56,799 nt of DNA from Flavobacteriaceae bacterium (GTDB lineage: Bacteria; Bacteroidota; Bacteroidia; Flavobacteriales; Flavobacteriaceae): NCBI GenBank assembly GCA_016744615.1, contig JADGEA010000001.1, forward strand, positions 1-56,799. The letters run 5' to 3'. The position numbers and the translations under genes are program-made. Below, piece after piece: positions 46,472 through 54,948 of the stretch (position 1 is its first letter; each line of letters opens with the position of its first letter). The notes beneath the pieces were generated by a model. It was not told the origin of the DNA. It saw only the letters and a list, made by a program, of their open reading frames with translations, and searched no databases.

Positions 46472-48120
46472 ATGAAAACTAAATTATCAAATATTGATAT
46501 CATTAAAATATTGATATTACTATTTTTTGTTTCAGGATTTATCTCTTGTAAGGAAGAGAGTAAGTCTATGGTTAAAAAGAAACCAAACATCATTTTTATT
46601 ATGAGTGATGACCATGCATATCAGGCAATTAGCGCGTATAACAATAAACTAATTGAAACACCTAATATTGATAGAATAGCAAAAGAAGGTATTCTATTTA
46701 GTAACGCTTGTGTAACAAATTCTATTTGTGCGCCAGCAAGAGCGACTATTTTAACAGGAAAGCATACCCATTTAACTGGTAAAATTGACAATCATTTTCC
46801 GTTTGACTCAACCAATGTTACCTTTCCTCAACTATTGCAAAAGACAGGTTATCAAACAGCTATGTTTGGAAAACTTCATTTTGGAAATAACCCAAAAGGA
46901 TTTGATGAATTTAAAATTTTACCAGGACAGGGTGATTATTACAATCCGGAGTTCATAACAAATACAGGGAAAATAAAAATAGAAGGTTATGTCACCGATA
47001 TCATTACTGATTTAACATTAGATTGGATGAAGGAACGAAGAGATCCTGAAAAACCTTTTTTATTAATGTATTTGCACAAGGCACCTCATAGAGAATGGCT
47101 TCCGGCTCCAAGGCATTTTAAAGAATTTACTAAAAAAACATTCCCAGAACCTGAAACTTTATTTGATGATTATGAAGGAAGAGGTACAGCCGCCAAAGAA
47201 GCAGAGATGAATTTATTGACTCATATGACGTATGCTGCGGATTCAAAAATATATCCGGAGGTTGCCTAAAAGAGTTAGGTATGGAAGGAACCAGTGAATG
47301 GGGAGGAAGATTGTTTAATAAAAAATACGGTCGTTTTACTAAAGAGCAAAAAGAGGTTTGGGATGAAACCTATATGATGGTTAATGAAGACTTTAAAAAG
47401 GCATACCCAAACATGACAGCTAATGATTTAATGAAATGGCGTTATCAACGTTATATGCAAGACTACCTTGCATGTATAGCAGCTGTTGATGAAAATGTAG
47501 GAAGAGTTTTAGACTATTTAGATGAAAATGAACTGAGAGATAATACCATCGTAGTTTACACATCGGACCAAGGCTTTTATTTAGGAGAACATGGTTGGTT
47601 TGATAAAAGATTTGTATATGACGAATCATTTAAAACCCCATTATTGGTTCGTTGGCCAAATGTTATAAAAGAAGGAACAACTTCGAACCAAATGGTTCAA
47701 AATTTAGATTTCGCACAAACCATTTTAGAAGCAGCAGGTGTAATAGCTCCAAATGATATGCAGGGTGAAAGCTTAATCCCTCTATTAAAAGGAGAAGAAG
47801 AAAGTTGGACACGAGACGCGGTATATTATCATTATTATGAATACCCAGGTCCACATATGGTTAAACGTCATTATGCTATAATTACCACAAAATATAAATT
47901 GGTTCATTTTTATGATGATATTGATGAATGGGAACTTTATGATCGCGAAAATGATACACTTGAATTGAAGAGTGTATATAATGATCCGGCATATGCCGAG
48001 GTTGTAAAAGATTTAACTAAAAGATTAGCTGAATTAAGAGTAAAATATAAAGATTCAAAAGAATTGGATAAAAAATACATGGATATGTACAAAGATAAAT
48101 TTGAGAAGAGTAGAAAATAA
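46472..48120 (+). pseudogene. S1-family sulfatase broken by a single frameshift
   Basis: Two frames make one sulfatase. The first (46472-47269, 265 residues) has a lipobox (FISC, Cys26), MSDDHAYQAISAYN and the signature CAPARATILTG at Cys86, and ends at IYPEVA with TAA. The second, in another frame, covers GGCLKELGMEGTSEWGGRL through YTSDQGFYLGEHGWFDKRFV to a stop at 48120. Sequence is conserved on both sides, so a one- or two-base indel near 47260-47268 explains the break. The joined protein would be about 548 residues, like the intact paralogues. An ATG at 47281 could start the second half alone, but without the active-site Cys it would not be a sulfatase. A sequencing error is possible. 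Confidence 0.85.
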
Positions 48121-48183
48121 TTTAATTGAATGAAAAAGGTTTGAGTTTCTAGCTATTGCTTAATAATATTGATACTTAATGAA

Positions 48184-48652
48184 ATGAGAAAAACAATAAT
48201 TATAATATTTTTAATAATTGGAACTATAAATACTATTACTGCTCAGGATTCCGAAATGGATAAGTTTATTAAAGGTTTAATGAGTAAAATGACTTTGGAG
48301 GAAAAACTAGGACAACTAAACCTCTCTTCAGGCGTAGGTAATTTACCAGTAATATCTGAAGGAGAAGGAAAAGAAGATATTAAAAGGTAATGCTGATACA
48401 CTGTTCGCTTCTGTAACGATAACCAATACAGGAAACTATGCTGGTGAAGAAATAGTTCAATTGTATATTAATGATCCAGCAGCCTCAATTTCTAGAGTCG
48501 TAAAAGAATTAAAAGGTTTTGATAAGATTTATTTAGACCCTCAAGAATCTAAAAGAGTCACCTTTAAAATAACTCCTAATGAATTGAAATTTTTCAATAG
48601 TGATTTAAAATACGATTGGGAAAGTGGTGATTTCAATATATATAGGAACTAA
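48184..48652 (+). pseudogene. GH3 glycosidase with most of the protein deleted
   Basis: The ATG at 48184 starts a signal peptide (ending TITAQ) and the first stretch of a GH3 barrel (MSKMTLEEKLGQLNLSSG), then reaches TAA at 48388-48390. In a shifted frame the sequence continues as ADTLFASVTITNTGNYAGEE and KELKGFDKIYLDPQESKR to a stop at 48652, which is the Fn3-like C-terminal end of a GH3. About 600 central residues, including both catalytic domains, are missing, and the join near 48380 is out of frame. It was a relative of the intact GH3 at 37770. Confidence 0.85.
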
Positions 48653-48700
48653 TTTAGTTCAAGTAAAAGAAATTAAAGTAAACTGGTTAAAATAAGAAAT

Positions 48701-50572
48701 ATGAGAATAAAGAAACACTATTTATTTCCCTTGCTTTTAATAACAAGCATCATGTATGCTCAAAATTTTCAAAAAAAAACTTTTTGTAATCCTGTAGATG
48801 TAGATTATAAATACAGAAAGCCAATACCTGAAAAAAGAAGCAATTATCCCGAGCATAATGTTATATGCCGCTCTAGTGCTGATCCTGTTTTGTTAAATCA
48901 TTCAGTAAATGGAGAATTTAGTAGTTATTATTTGTTTGCAACCAAATCAGGAGGTTATTGGAAATCTGATGATTTGATTAGTTGGGAGCATATATTACCA
49001 AATATTTGGCCTTCAAGTTATACCTCCAAAGACAAAGAAAATAGACCTATAGCACCCGCAGCACTTTCTGTGAATGATACTATTTACTTTCAACCTTCAA
49101 GTCACTTTATTGCTGCTCCAATTTATTACAGTACACAGCCTGAAAAAGGGATTTTTAAAGTTTATAATAAAAGTTTAAGATTCCCTAAAGATTTAAACCC
49201 GCCGGGACTTTGGGATCCTGCTTTTTTTTACGATGAAGATTTGAATAAATGGTACAGTTACTGGGGGTCATCAAATGTATATCCAATAGTTGGAGCTGAA
49301 ATGGATAAAAAAGATTCGCTCCATATTATTCCAAAATACACGAACCTAATCAATTTAAATCCAAAATCTCATGGATGGGAACGATTTGGAAAGGATCATA
49401 GGGACGAGCATAAGCCTTCATATATAGAAGGTGCGTGGATGACGAAACACAACAATAAATACTTTTTACAATATGGAGCACCTGGGACAAGTGAAAACAT
49501 GTATGCCAATGGAGTTTACACATCTAATTCACCATTAGGACCTTTTAATTATGAACCATATAATCCTATTTCATATAAACCTGGAGGTTTTTTAAATGGC
49601 GCAGGGCACGGTAATACATTTCAGGATAAATATGGGAATTGGTGGAATACAGGAACTTCATGGATAGGAGTTAATTGGGTGTTTGAAAGAAGAATTTTAA
49701 TGGTTCCGGCTGGTTTTGATAAGGACAATCAAATGTATGCAAATACAAGATTTGCAGATTTCCCACAGTACGCTCCTACAAGAAAAAGGAATAATAGAAA
49801 CGAATTGTTTACAGGCTGGATGTTGCTGTCATATAAGAAAAAGGCAATTGCTTCTTCAGAAAAAAGTAAGCAATTGGGAGCTGTTAATATTACCGATGAA
49901 AATCCTCGAACATTTTGGGTTGCAAAAGAAAATAAGAAGGGACAGAACGTTATTATTGATCTAGAAAAGCTTTACAGTGTAAAAGCCTTTCAAATAAATT
50001 ACAGCGATTATTTAGAAGAAAATACAAATTTAAGCTTTAAAATTTCCATGGATAAACAATCATTAGAGACGTATAAAAAAAAGGTATATACTCATTTTAA
50101 GATGTACGCTTCTAAAGATGGAAAACATTGGAATAAAATTGGAGATAACACCCACGAAATGACCAATAGGGCGAACCCTTATGTTGAATTGCCTAAAACA
50201 GAAGTAACCCGTTTTATTAAGTTTGAAAATATTCATGTAGCCACAACTAACTTAGCCATTTCGGATATTAGAATTTTTGGTAATGGCAATGGAAAAAATC
50301 CTGAAACACCAAAAAATTTGAATGTAGTGAGAGATGAGAATGATGGCAGAAATGCATTTATTTCGTGGAATCAGGTATCAGATGCAACAGGTTATAACAT
50401 ATTATGGGGAATAGAAAAAGATAAATTATATCAAACCTATCAAGTCTGGGCAGATACATCTCCAAATTTAGAAATAAGAGCCTTAAATTTAGGACAAGAA
50501 TACTATTTTAAAATAGAGGCATTTAGTGAAAATGGAGTGTCTGAGTTGAGTGAAATTAAACACATACAATAA
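48701..50572 (+). CDS. GH43-like beta-propeller glycosidase with discoidin and Fn3 domains
   Basis: A 623-residue secreted protein (signal peptide to about 20, SIMYAQ). The propeller domain covers about 28-370. Candidate catalytic acids follow clan GH-F order: SSADPVLL (Asp61), LWDPAFFYD near 170, and YIEGAWMTKHNNKYFLQYG near 237 with Glu. A discoidin (F5/8 type C)-like domain at about 385-530 contains ITDENPRTFWVAK and TRFIKFENIHV, and an Fn3 domain (NLNVVRDENDGRNAFISW) ends the chain. It probably acts as an exo-glycosidase with two carbohydrate-binding modules. The family (GH43 versus a neighbour such as GH117) is not settled. Confidence 0.65.
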   Translation: MRIKKHYLFPLLLITSIMYAQNFQKKTFCNPVDVDYKYRKPIPEKRSNYPEHNVICRSSADPVLLNHSVNGEFSSYYLFATKSGGYWKSDDLISWEHILPNIWPSSYTSKDKENRPIAPAALSVNDTIYFQPSSHFIAAPIYYSTQPEKGIFKVYNKSLRFPKDLNPPGLWDPAFFYDEDLNKWYSYWGSSNVYPIVGAEMDKKDSLHIIPKYTNLINLNPKSHGWERFGKDHRDEHKPSYIEGAWMTKHNNKYFLQYGAPGTSENMYANGVYTSNSPLGPFNYEPYNPISYKPGGFLNGAGHGNTFQDKYGNWWNTGTSWIGVNWVFERRILMVPAGFDKDNQMYANTRFADFPQYAPTRKRNNRNELFTGWMLLSYKKKAIASSEKSKQLGAVNITDENPRTFWVAKENKKGQNVIIDLEKLYSVKAFQINYSDYLEENTNLSFKISMDKQSLETYKKKVYTHFKMYASKDGKHWNKIGDNTHEMTNRANPYVELPKTEVTRFIKFENIHVATTNLAISDIRIFGNGNGKNPETPKNLNVVRDENDGRNAFISWNQVSDATGYNILWGIEKDKLYQTYQVWADTSPNLEIRALNLGQEYYFKIEAFSENGVSELSEIKHIQ

Positions 50573-50641
50573 ATAAAAAATTATTATTTACGCTGTTTTA
50601 TACCAAATCAAATGAGTTTGTAAATAAATAAATTTAAAACA

Positions 50642-52588
50642 ATGTTAAACATAAAAAAATATCGGTTTTTAATAATTTTCATTTACTTTTTTTACAATTT
50701 AAATTTATTTGGACAAATAAAAAATGTGAATGATGATTTAAAAAAAATAGCAGCTACACATAAGTCTTTAACTGAAAACTACAAGACCCCAGAATGGTTT
50801 TCGAACGCAAAGTTTGGTATTTATACGCATTGGGGAGGGGCTACTTATGGAAATCAATATAATGATGAAAGGGCATTTGGGTGGTATGGAAGATTGATGT
50901 ATTTAGAACGTTCTCCAGCGTTTGAATACCATAAAAAGTATTTTGGAAACCAAAATGAAGTGGGTTATAAAGACTTATTAGAACAATTTAATGCACCAAA
51001 ATTTAATGCTGATGAGTGGGCTGAATTGTTTTTTAAGGCAGGAGCGAAATTTGCAGGTCCTGTAGCCGTTCACCATGATAATTTCTTAATGTGGGATTCA
51101 AAATTATCCCCATGGAACAGTGTTCAAAAAGGACCCAAAAGAGACGTCTCAGGAGAGCTAAGAGAAGCCATTGTAAAAAGAGGAATGAAATTCATGGGGT
51201 CTTTTCATCATGGATTCACCTACCGGTTTTATGAGCCAACTGCCAAATTCGATATGAAAGATGCTCCTATGTTATATGGTCCAGAAAGACCGGATTCATA
51301 TTTTACTACTGTTAGGGGATCCAAAGAGTTTAAGACTATAGATAGAGATTTTCAAGAACTGTTTTTAGATAAAGTTTTAGAGTTTACGAAAAAGTATAAA
51401 CCCGATTTAATTTATTTTGATTTTGGTTTAGGCTGGAATGATGAAGATATCAAGTTAAAAATGTACAGTACTTATTACAATCAGGCTTTGGCAAACGGAC
51501 AAGAACCAACTGTTGCTCAAAAAGAAAGAGAAGATATTCCTGAATTAAGATATTCAACATTAGATTTAGAAAGAGGAAGAATTGGTTTTATGACAGATCA
51601 TGTGTGGCTAACAGATAATTCACCTGGATCCTGGTTTCACTACAGGGGAGCCAAATTTGAGTCTACAAATAAAATGATAGACAGGCTTGTTGATATTGTG
51701 TCTAAAAATGGATGTTTCCTATTAAATATTGGCCCAGATTATGAAGGAAAAATACCAGAACCATTAAAAAAAATGTTGATGGAAATGGGTGCTTGGTTTG
51801 AGGTAAATGGAGAAGGTATTTATAATACACGTACTTGGTTTAACTATGGAGAAGGAATAAAATCTTCTTCAAAAGGACATAATGCAGCAACGAATTCTGA
51901 AAAGGAGGAAGAAGAAAATTATTCATCAAAGGAAATTAGATATACACGAAGTCAAAATTTTAAAAATGTATATGCTTTTGTATTAGATTGGCCCAAAAAT
52001 AATAAGCTAAACCTTAAGGCTATAAAAGTACTAAGGGTAGATAAAGATGCTTCTATAAATTTATTTGGTTATGGTAGTATTCCCTTTAGTATAAAAGATA
52101 ATAAATCTATAGAATTAGATCTATCGGCAGTTGATATAAATAATAAAAAATTGAATTTCAGTTATGGATTCAAATTAACTGGTTTTGAAACAGCGTGGCA
52201 AGAATCAGGGCATTTTTTATTACCAAATGCTCATACAACGTTGGCAAGTGAATTTAGAGTTAGTGAAAAGAAAGTAGAAATACCTTTTGTTATTAAAAAT
52301 GGAAAAAGAGGTGCCCATATAGCGTTTGAATTTAAAGAAACTCCTAAATATTATCTCAAAGGAAGAGTAAAAGATTTAAACGGAAATATTTTGAAAGAAA
52401 TAAGAACTAAAGCAGACAGAATAGAAAATAGTAATCTGTATTCTATTACTATAATTGATGAAATACCTAAAAAAGGAGAGTACCTTTTAGAAGTTGACAA
52501 TCCTAAATTTGTAAAAGAAGCTATTAAGTTAATAGCTACAGTAAAAAGGGATAAAACAATTCATAAAAGAGGTGAGTTTATAGATTAA
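50642..52588 (+). CDS. GH29 alpha-L-fucosidase
   Basis: A 648-residue secreted enzyme (signal peptide to about 25, NLFGQ). The GH29 barrel shows WFSNAKFGIYTHWGGAT near 52, VAVHHDNFLMWDSKLSPWN near 141 and the nucleophile Asp260 in DLIYFDFGLGW. LVDIVSKNGCFLLNIGPDYE near 347 is the strongly conserved C-terminal barrel block. A beta-sandwich and an extra C-terminal region of about 150 residues follow. It removes alpha-linked L-fucose, or less often related sugars, from chain ends. This is the best clue that the target glycan contains fucose. It stands between the GH43-like gene and a serine hydrolase. Confidence 0.9.
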   Translation: MLNIKKYRFLIIFIYFFYNLNLFGQIKNVNDDLKKIAATHKSLTENYKTPEWFSNAKFGIYTHWGGATYGNQYNDERAFGWYGRLMYLERSPAFEYHKKYFGNQNEVGYKDLLEQFNAPKFNADEWAELFFKAGAKFAGPVAVHHDNFLMWDSKLSPWNSVQKGPKRDVSGELREAIVKRGMKFMGSFHHGFTYRFYEPTAKFDMKDAPMLYGPERPDSYFTTVRGSKEFKTIDRDFQELFLDKVLEFTKKYKPDLIYFDFGLGWNDEDIKLKMYSTYYNQALANGQEPTVAQKEREDIPELRYSTLDLERGRIGFMTDHVWLTDNSPGSWFHYRGAKFESTNKMIDRLVDIVSKNGCFLLNIGPDYEGKIPEPLKKMLMEMGAWFEVNGEGIYNTRTWFNYGEGIKSSSKGHNAATNSEKEEEENYSSKEIRYTRSQNFKNVYAFVLDWPKNNKLNLKAIKVLRVDKDASINLFGYGSIPFSIKDNKSIELDLSAVDINNKKLNFSYGFKLTGFETAWQESGHFLLPNAHTTLASEFRVSEKKVEIPFVIKNGKRGAHIAFEFKETPKYYLKGRVKDLNGNILKEIRTKADRIENSNLYSITIIDEIPKKGEYLLEVDNPKFVKEAIKLIATVKRDKTIHKRGEFID

Positions 52589-52646
52589 AGGTTTGGGTAG
52601 GATCAATCACCTAATTATTATAAAGATGTATTGTATAAAATATATT

Positions 52647-52654
52647 TATTTTTG
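52647..52654 (+). promoter_or_regulatory. -7 box before the serine hydrolase gene
   Basis: TATTTTTG fits TAnnTTTG exactly, 67 bp before the start codon, in a 132-bp gap. No copy of the shared operator box is seen here. Confidence 0.35.
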
Positions 52655-52720
52655 AACTCATTAGGATATTTAAAAGGAGTGCCAAAAATTATTAACCAAA
52701 TAGATAAGTAACAGTTAGAA

Positions 52721-53926
52721 ATGAAATTGAAATATAGTATATTGGTAGTTATTTGTTTTTTTAGTAGCAATCCTTTTTTTTGTCAAATAAAAAAAGCAAA
52801 TGATGGTGTAGATGAAGAGATAGCAATTACAACTAAAAAATCTTCAACAAAAATTGATGAATCTTCTGGGTTTAAGGTTAGGGGGACAATTACTTATACT
52901 ATTCCAAAAGATTTACAAGATGGGATAAAAGTAGCCGATGCTAACAAATCAAATCTAAATATGAAGCAGTTAATGAAAACTGTAAATGAAATTGAAAAAA
53001 ATAATAAAACTTATAAAGCAAAACTCGATGAAGGAATTCCAAAGCAAAATTTGAGGAAAGAGGGTTCTGTAGATAGTTTTTTGCTGTTTAATAATGGAAA
53101 ATTAATTTTAGAGGAATATTTTGGGTTTGCGAGTATAGATAAACCCCATTATCAAATGTCAATTACTAAAAGTATAGCTTCCTATGCCTTAGGGATTGCA
53201 ATAGACCAAAAGAAAGTAACTAGTGAAGAAGATTATATTTTAACATATTTACCTAATATTGACACTTTAAAACTATCTGAAAACACCAAGAAAATTAGAA
53301 TAAAAGATGTGTTGTCAATGCTGTCCGGATTACAGATCGACAACCATCTTTTTAAGAAAAAAAATACAGACACTACTTTTATTGAGCAAATCCTCTCTAA
53401 TTCAAATACATTGATACCAGGGACTACTTATAAATATCAAGGTGCAAATCCTGAAATAATTGTTAAAATTATTAAAAATTCCACAGGTCAAGACATGAAA
53501 AATTTTGTTGAAAAACACCTCTTCTCTCCTTTAGGCATCATTAATTATTCTTTTGACAAATCTCCAAATGGGTTAACAAAAGCTGCTGCTGGAATGAAAC
53601 TGCGTTCAAGAGATATGTTAAAAATTGGAATGCTTGCCTTAAATAATGGTATGTTCAACGGAGAAAGGATAATTAGTGAAAAATGGGTGAAATTGGCTAA
53701 TGGAAAATATGCAGACAATGGGAAAAATAAGTATGGTTATTTTTGGTGGACTCATTACATAGTCTATGATAATGTTATGTACGAAATAAATTCTTGCAGA
53801 GGGGCGGGAGGTCAGTTTATATACATTATTCCAAAATTAAACACTGTAGCCGTTTTTACTAGTAATGGTACTAGAAAACCATTTTCAATTCTAGAAAATG
53901 TAATTATTCCATCCGTTGTTAACTAG
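52721..53926 (+). CDS. Beta-lactamase-fold serine hydrolase (S12 / esterase type), secreted
   Basis: A 401-residue protein with signal sequence (to about 22). It has the beta-lactamase/DD-peptidase fold markers: SITK (Ser147, Lys150) in YQMSITKSIASYALG, and TYKYQGANPEII near 240 with Tyr-Gln-Gly in place of the YxN motif. A third block lies at GGQFIYIIPKLNTVAVFTSNG near 365. YxG is seen in esterase-like members, so an esterase or amidase role is likelier than resistance to beta-lactams. In PULs such proteins are thought to remove ester groups. Substrate unknown. Confidence 0.75.
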   Translation: MKLKYSILVVICFFSSNPFFCQIKKANDGVDEEIAITTKKSSTKIDESSGFKVRGTITYTIPKDLQDGIKVADANKSNLNMKQLMKTVNEIEKNNKTYKAKLDEGIPKQNLRKEGSVDSFLLFNNGKLILEEYFGFASIDKPHYQMSITKSIASYALGIAIDQKKVTSEEDYILTYLPNIDTLKLSENTKKIRIKDVLSMLSGLQIDNHLFKKKNTDTTFIEQILSNSNTLIPGTTYKYQGANPEIIVKIIKNSTGQDMKNFVEKHLFSPLGIINYSFDKSPNGLTKAAAGMKLRSRDMLKIGMLALNNGMFNGERIISEKWVKLANGKYADNGKNKYGYFWWTHYIVYDNVMYEINSCRGAGGQFIYIIPKLNTVAVFTSNGTRKPFSILENVIIPSVVN

Positions 53927-53948
53927 ATTTAAAGAGGAACAGATGTAA

Positions 53949-54096
53949 GTACTTGATATTTTAGATCAAATTGTTTATAATAAAGAAATTATAAAAAACA
54001 TTGGAGATGATATTAAAACTATCAATCCTTTAGCATTAAAAAAGGAAGTTTATATAATAGTTGCAGCATATGTATTGAATATAAACATTTTATAAT
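53949..54096 (+). pseudogene. Unassigned protein-like fragment (48 codons, no start)
   Basis: Directly after an in-frame TAA, a frame reads VLDILDQIVYNKEIIKNIGD and LALKKEVYIIVAAYVLNINI before TAA near 54094-54096. It looks like helical protein sequence but has no start codon and no match I know. It may be a degraded gene or chance. Confidence 0.25.
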
Positions 54097-54121
54097 AAAA
54101 ATTAATTGAAATAGAAATTAA

Positions 54122-54937
54122 ATGAAAACAAAAATTAAAGTTTTAGTAATCGCTTTATTAATTGGATTTACCAGTTTGAATGCGCAAGATGTTACCACAG
54201 TAGAGGCAACAGATAGTAATGTAAGTGAAAACTTAGATTTAGAAGCCGTAGCTTCTGTATTTGGAGAAGCAAAAGATCTTGAAGATTTTGAAAAAAAATT
54301 AAATGACCCCAAAACACAAATATCTAATTTAGATTTAAATAAAGACGATGAAGTTGATTATTTAAGAGTTATTGAATCATCAAAAGGTGATTCCCGTAAG
54401 GTAACAATTCAGGCCGTAATTGGAAAAGATAAATATCAAGATGTAGCAACTATTAATGTTAAAGAAGGGGAGGATACACAAGTAGAAGTTGTTGGTGATG
54501 TTAGTATGTATGGTTCTTCTTATGTTATTTACCCTGTTTATGTGCACCCACCCGTTATTATTATCTGGTTTTGGGGACCACATTACAACCCTTGGAGATC
54601 TCCTTTTTATTGGGGTTATTATCCTCCTTATTATCGCCCTTGGAGACCTTACCCAACTCATAGATACAGAACAAATGTTCATGTTCATGTGAATGTTAAT
54701 AATTCGTATAGCCGAACAAATGTAAATGTAGGGAATAGTAAAAAAAACGTCGCTGATAAGAAAAAAACTAATAAGGCTAATAAAGCTAAAGAATCAACAG
54801 GTAAACCGGTTCAAGACGACTGGAAAACAGATGCCGAAAAAAAAGGTGAAAACAGTAATGTAAAAGACAATAAAACTTCTGTCCCTACAGAGAAACCAAA
54901 TTCTAAACCTGCAAGCAAACCAAAAAGAAAAAGGTAA
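54122..54937 (+). CDS. Secreted Pro/Tyr/Trp-rich hypothetical protein
   Basis: A 271-residue protein with signal peptide (MKTKIKVLVIALLIGFTSLNAQ). The ordered half (about 40-130) contains NLDLNKDDEVDYLRVIES, which looks like a calcium-binding EF-hand or dockerin-like loop (DxNxDDxxD). Then comes a hydrophobic Pro/Trp/Tyr stretch (IIWFWGPHYNPW, GYYPPYYRPWRPYP), a His/Asn/Val part and a long basic Lys/Asn/Pro tail ending SKPKRKR. I believe similar proteins occur widely in Bacteroidota with no known function. The basic tail could bind an anionic sulfated glycan, but that is a guess. It lies 11 bp before the last sulfatase. Confidence 0.65.
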   Translation: MKTKIKVLVIALLIGFTSLNAQDVTTVEATDSNVSENLDLEAVASVFGEAKDLEDFEKKLNDPKTQISNLDLNKDDEVDYLRVIESSKGDSRKVTIQAVIGKDKYQDVATINVKEGEDTQVEVVGDVSMYGSSYVIYPVYVHPPVIIIWFWGPHYNPWRSPFYWGYYPPYYRPWRPYPTHRYRTNVHVHVNVNNSYSRTNVNVGNSKKNVADKKKTNKANKAKESTGKPVQDDWKTDAEKKGENSNVKDNKTSVPTEKPNSKPASKPKRKR

Positions 54938-54948
54938 AATTAAAAAAA

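Noticed and set aside
47225-47235. Another operator core (ATGACGTAT) at 47225
   Set aside because: It lies inside the broken sulfatase coding region, lacks the flanking conserved bases and the -7 spacing.
47281-48120. A separate sulfatase gene starting at the ATG at 47281
   Set aside because: It lacks the signal peptide and the active-site cysteine region, and its upstream frame continues the sequence of the first half, so it is the back half of a frameshifted gene.
48701-50572. A sulfatase or lyase reading for this large secreted protein
   Set aside because: There is no CxPxR signature; the acidic residues and repeats fit a clan GH-F five-bladed propeller.
52721-53926. An antibiotic-resistance beta-lactamase
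   Set aside because: The YxN motif is YQG and the gene sits in a PUL; an esterase-like role is more likely.
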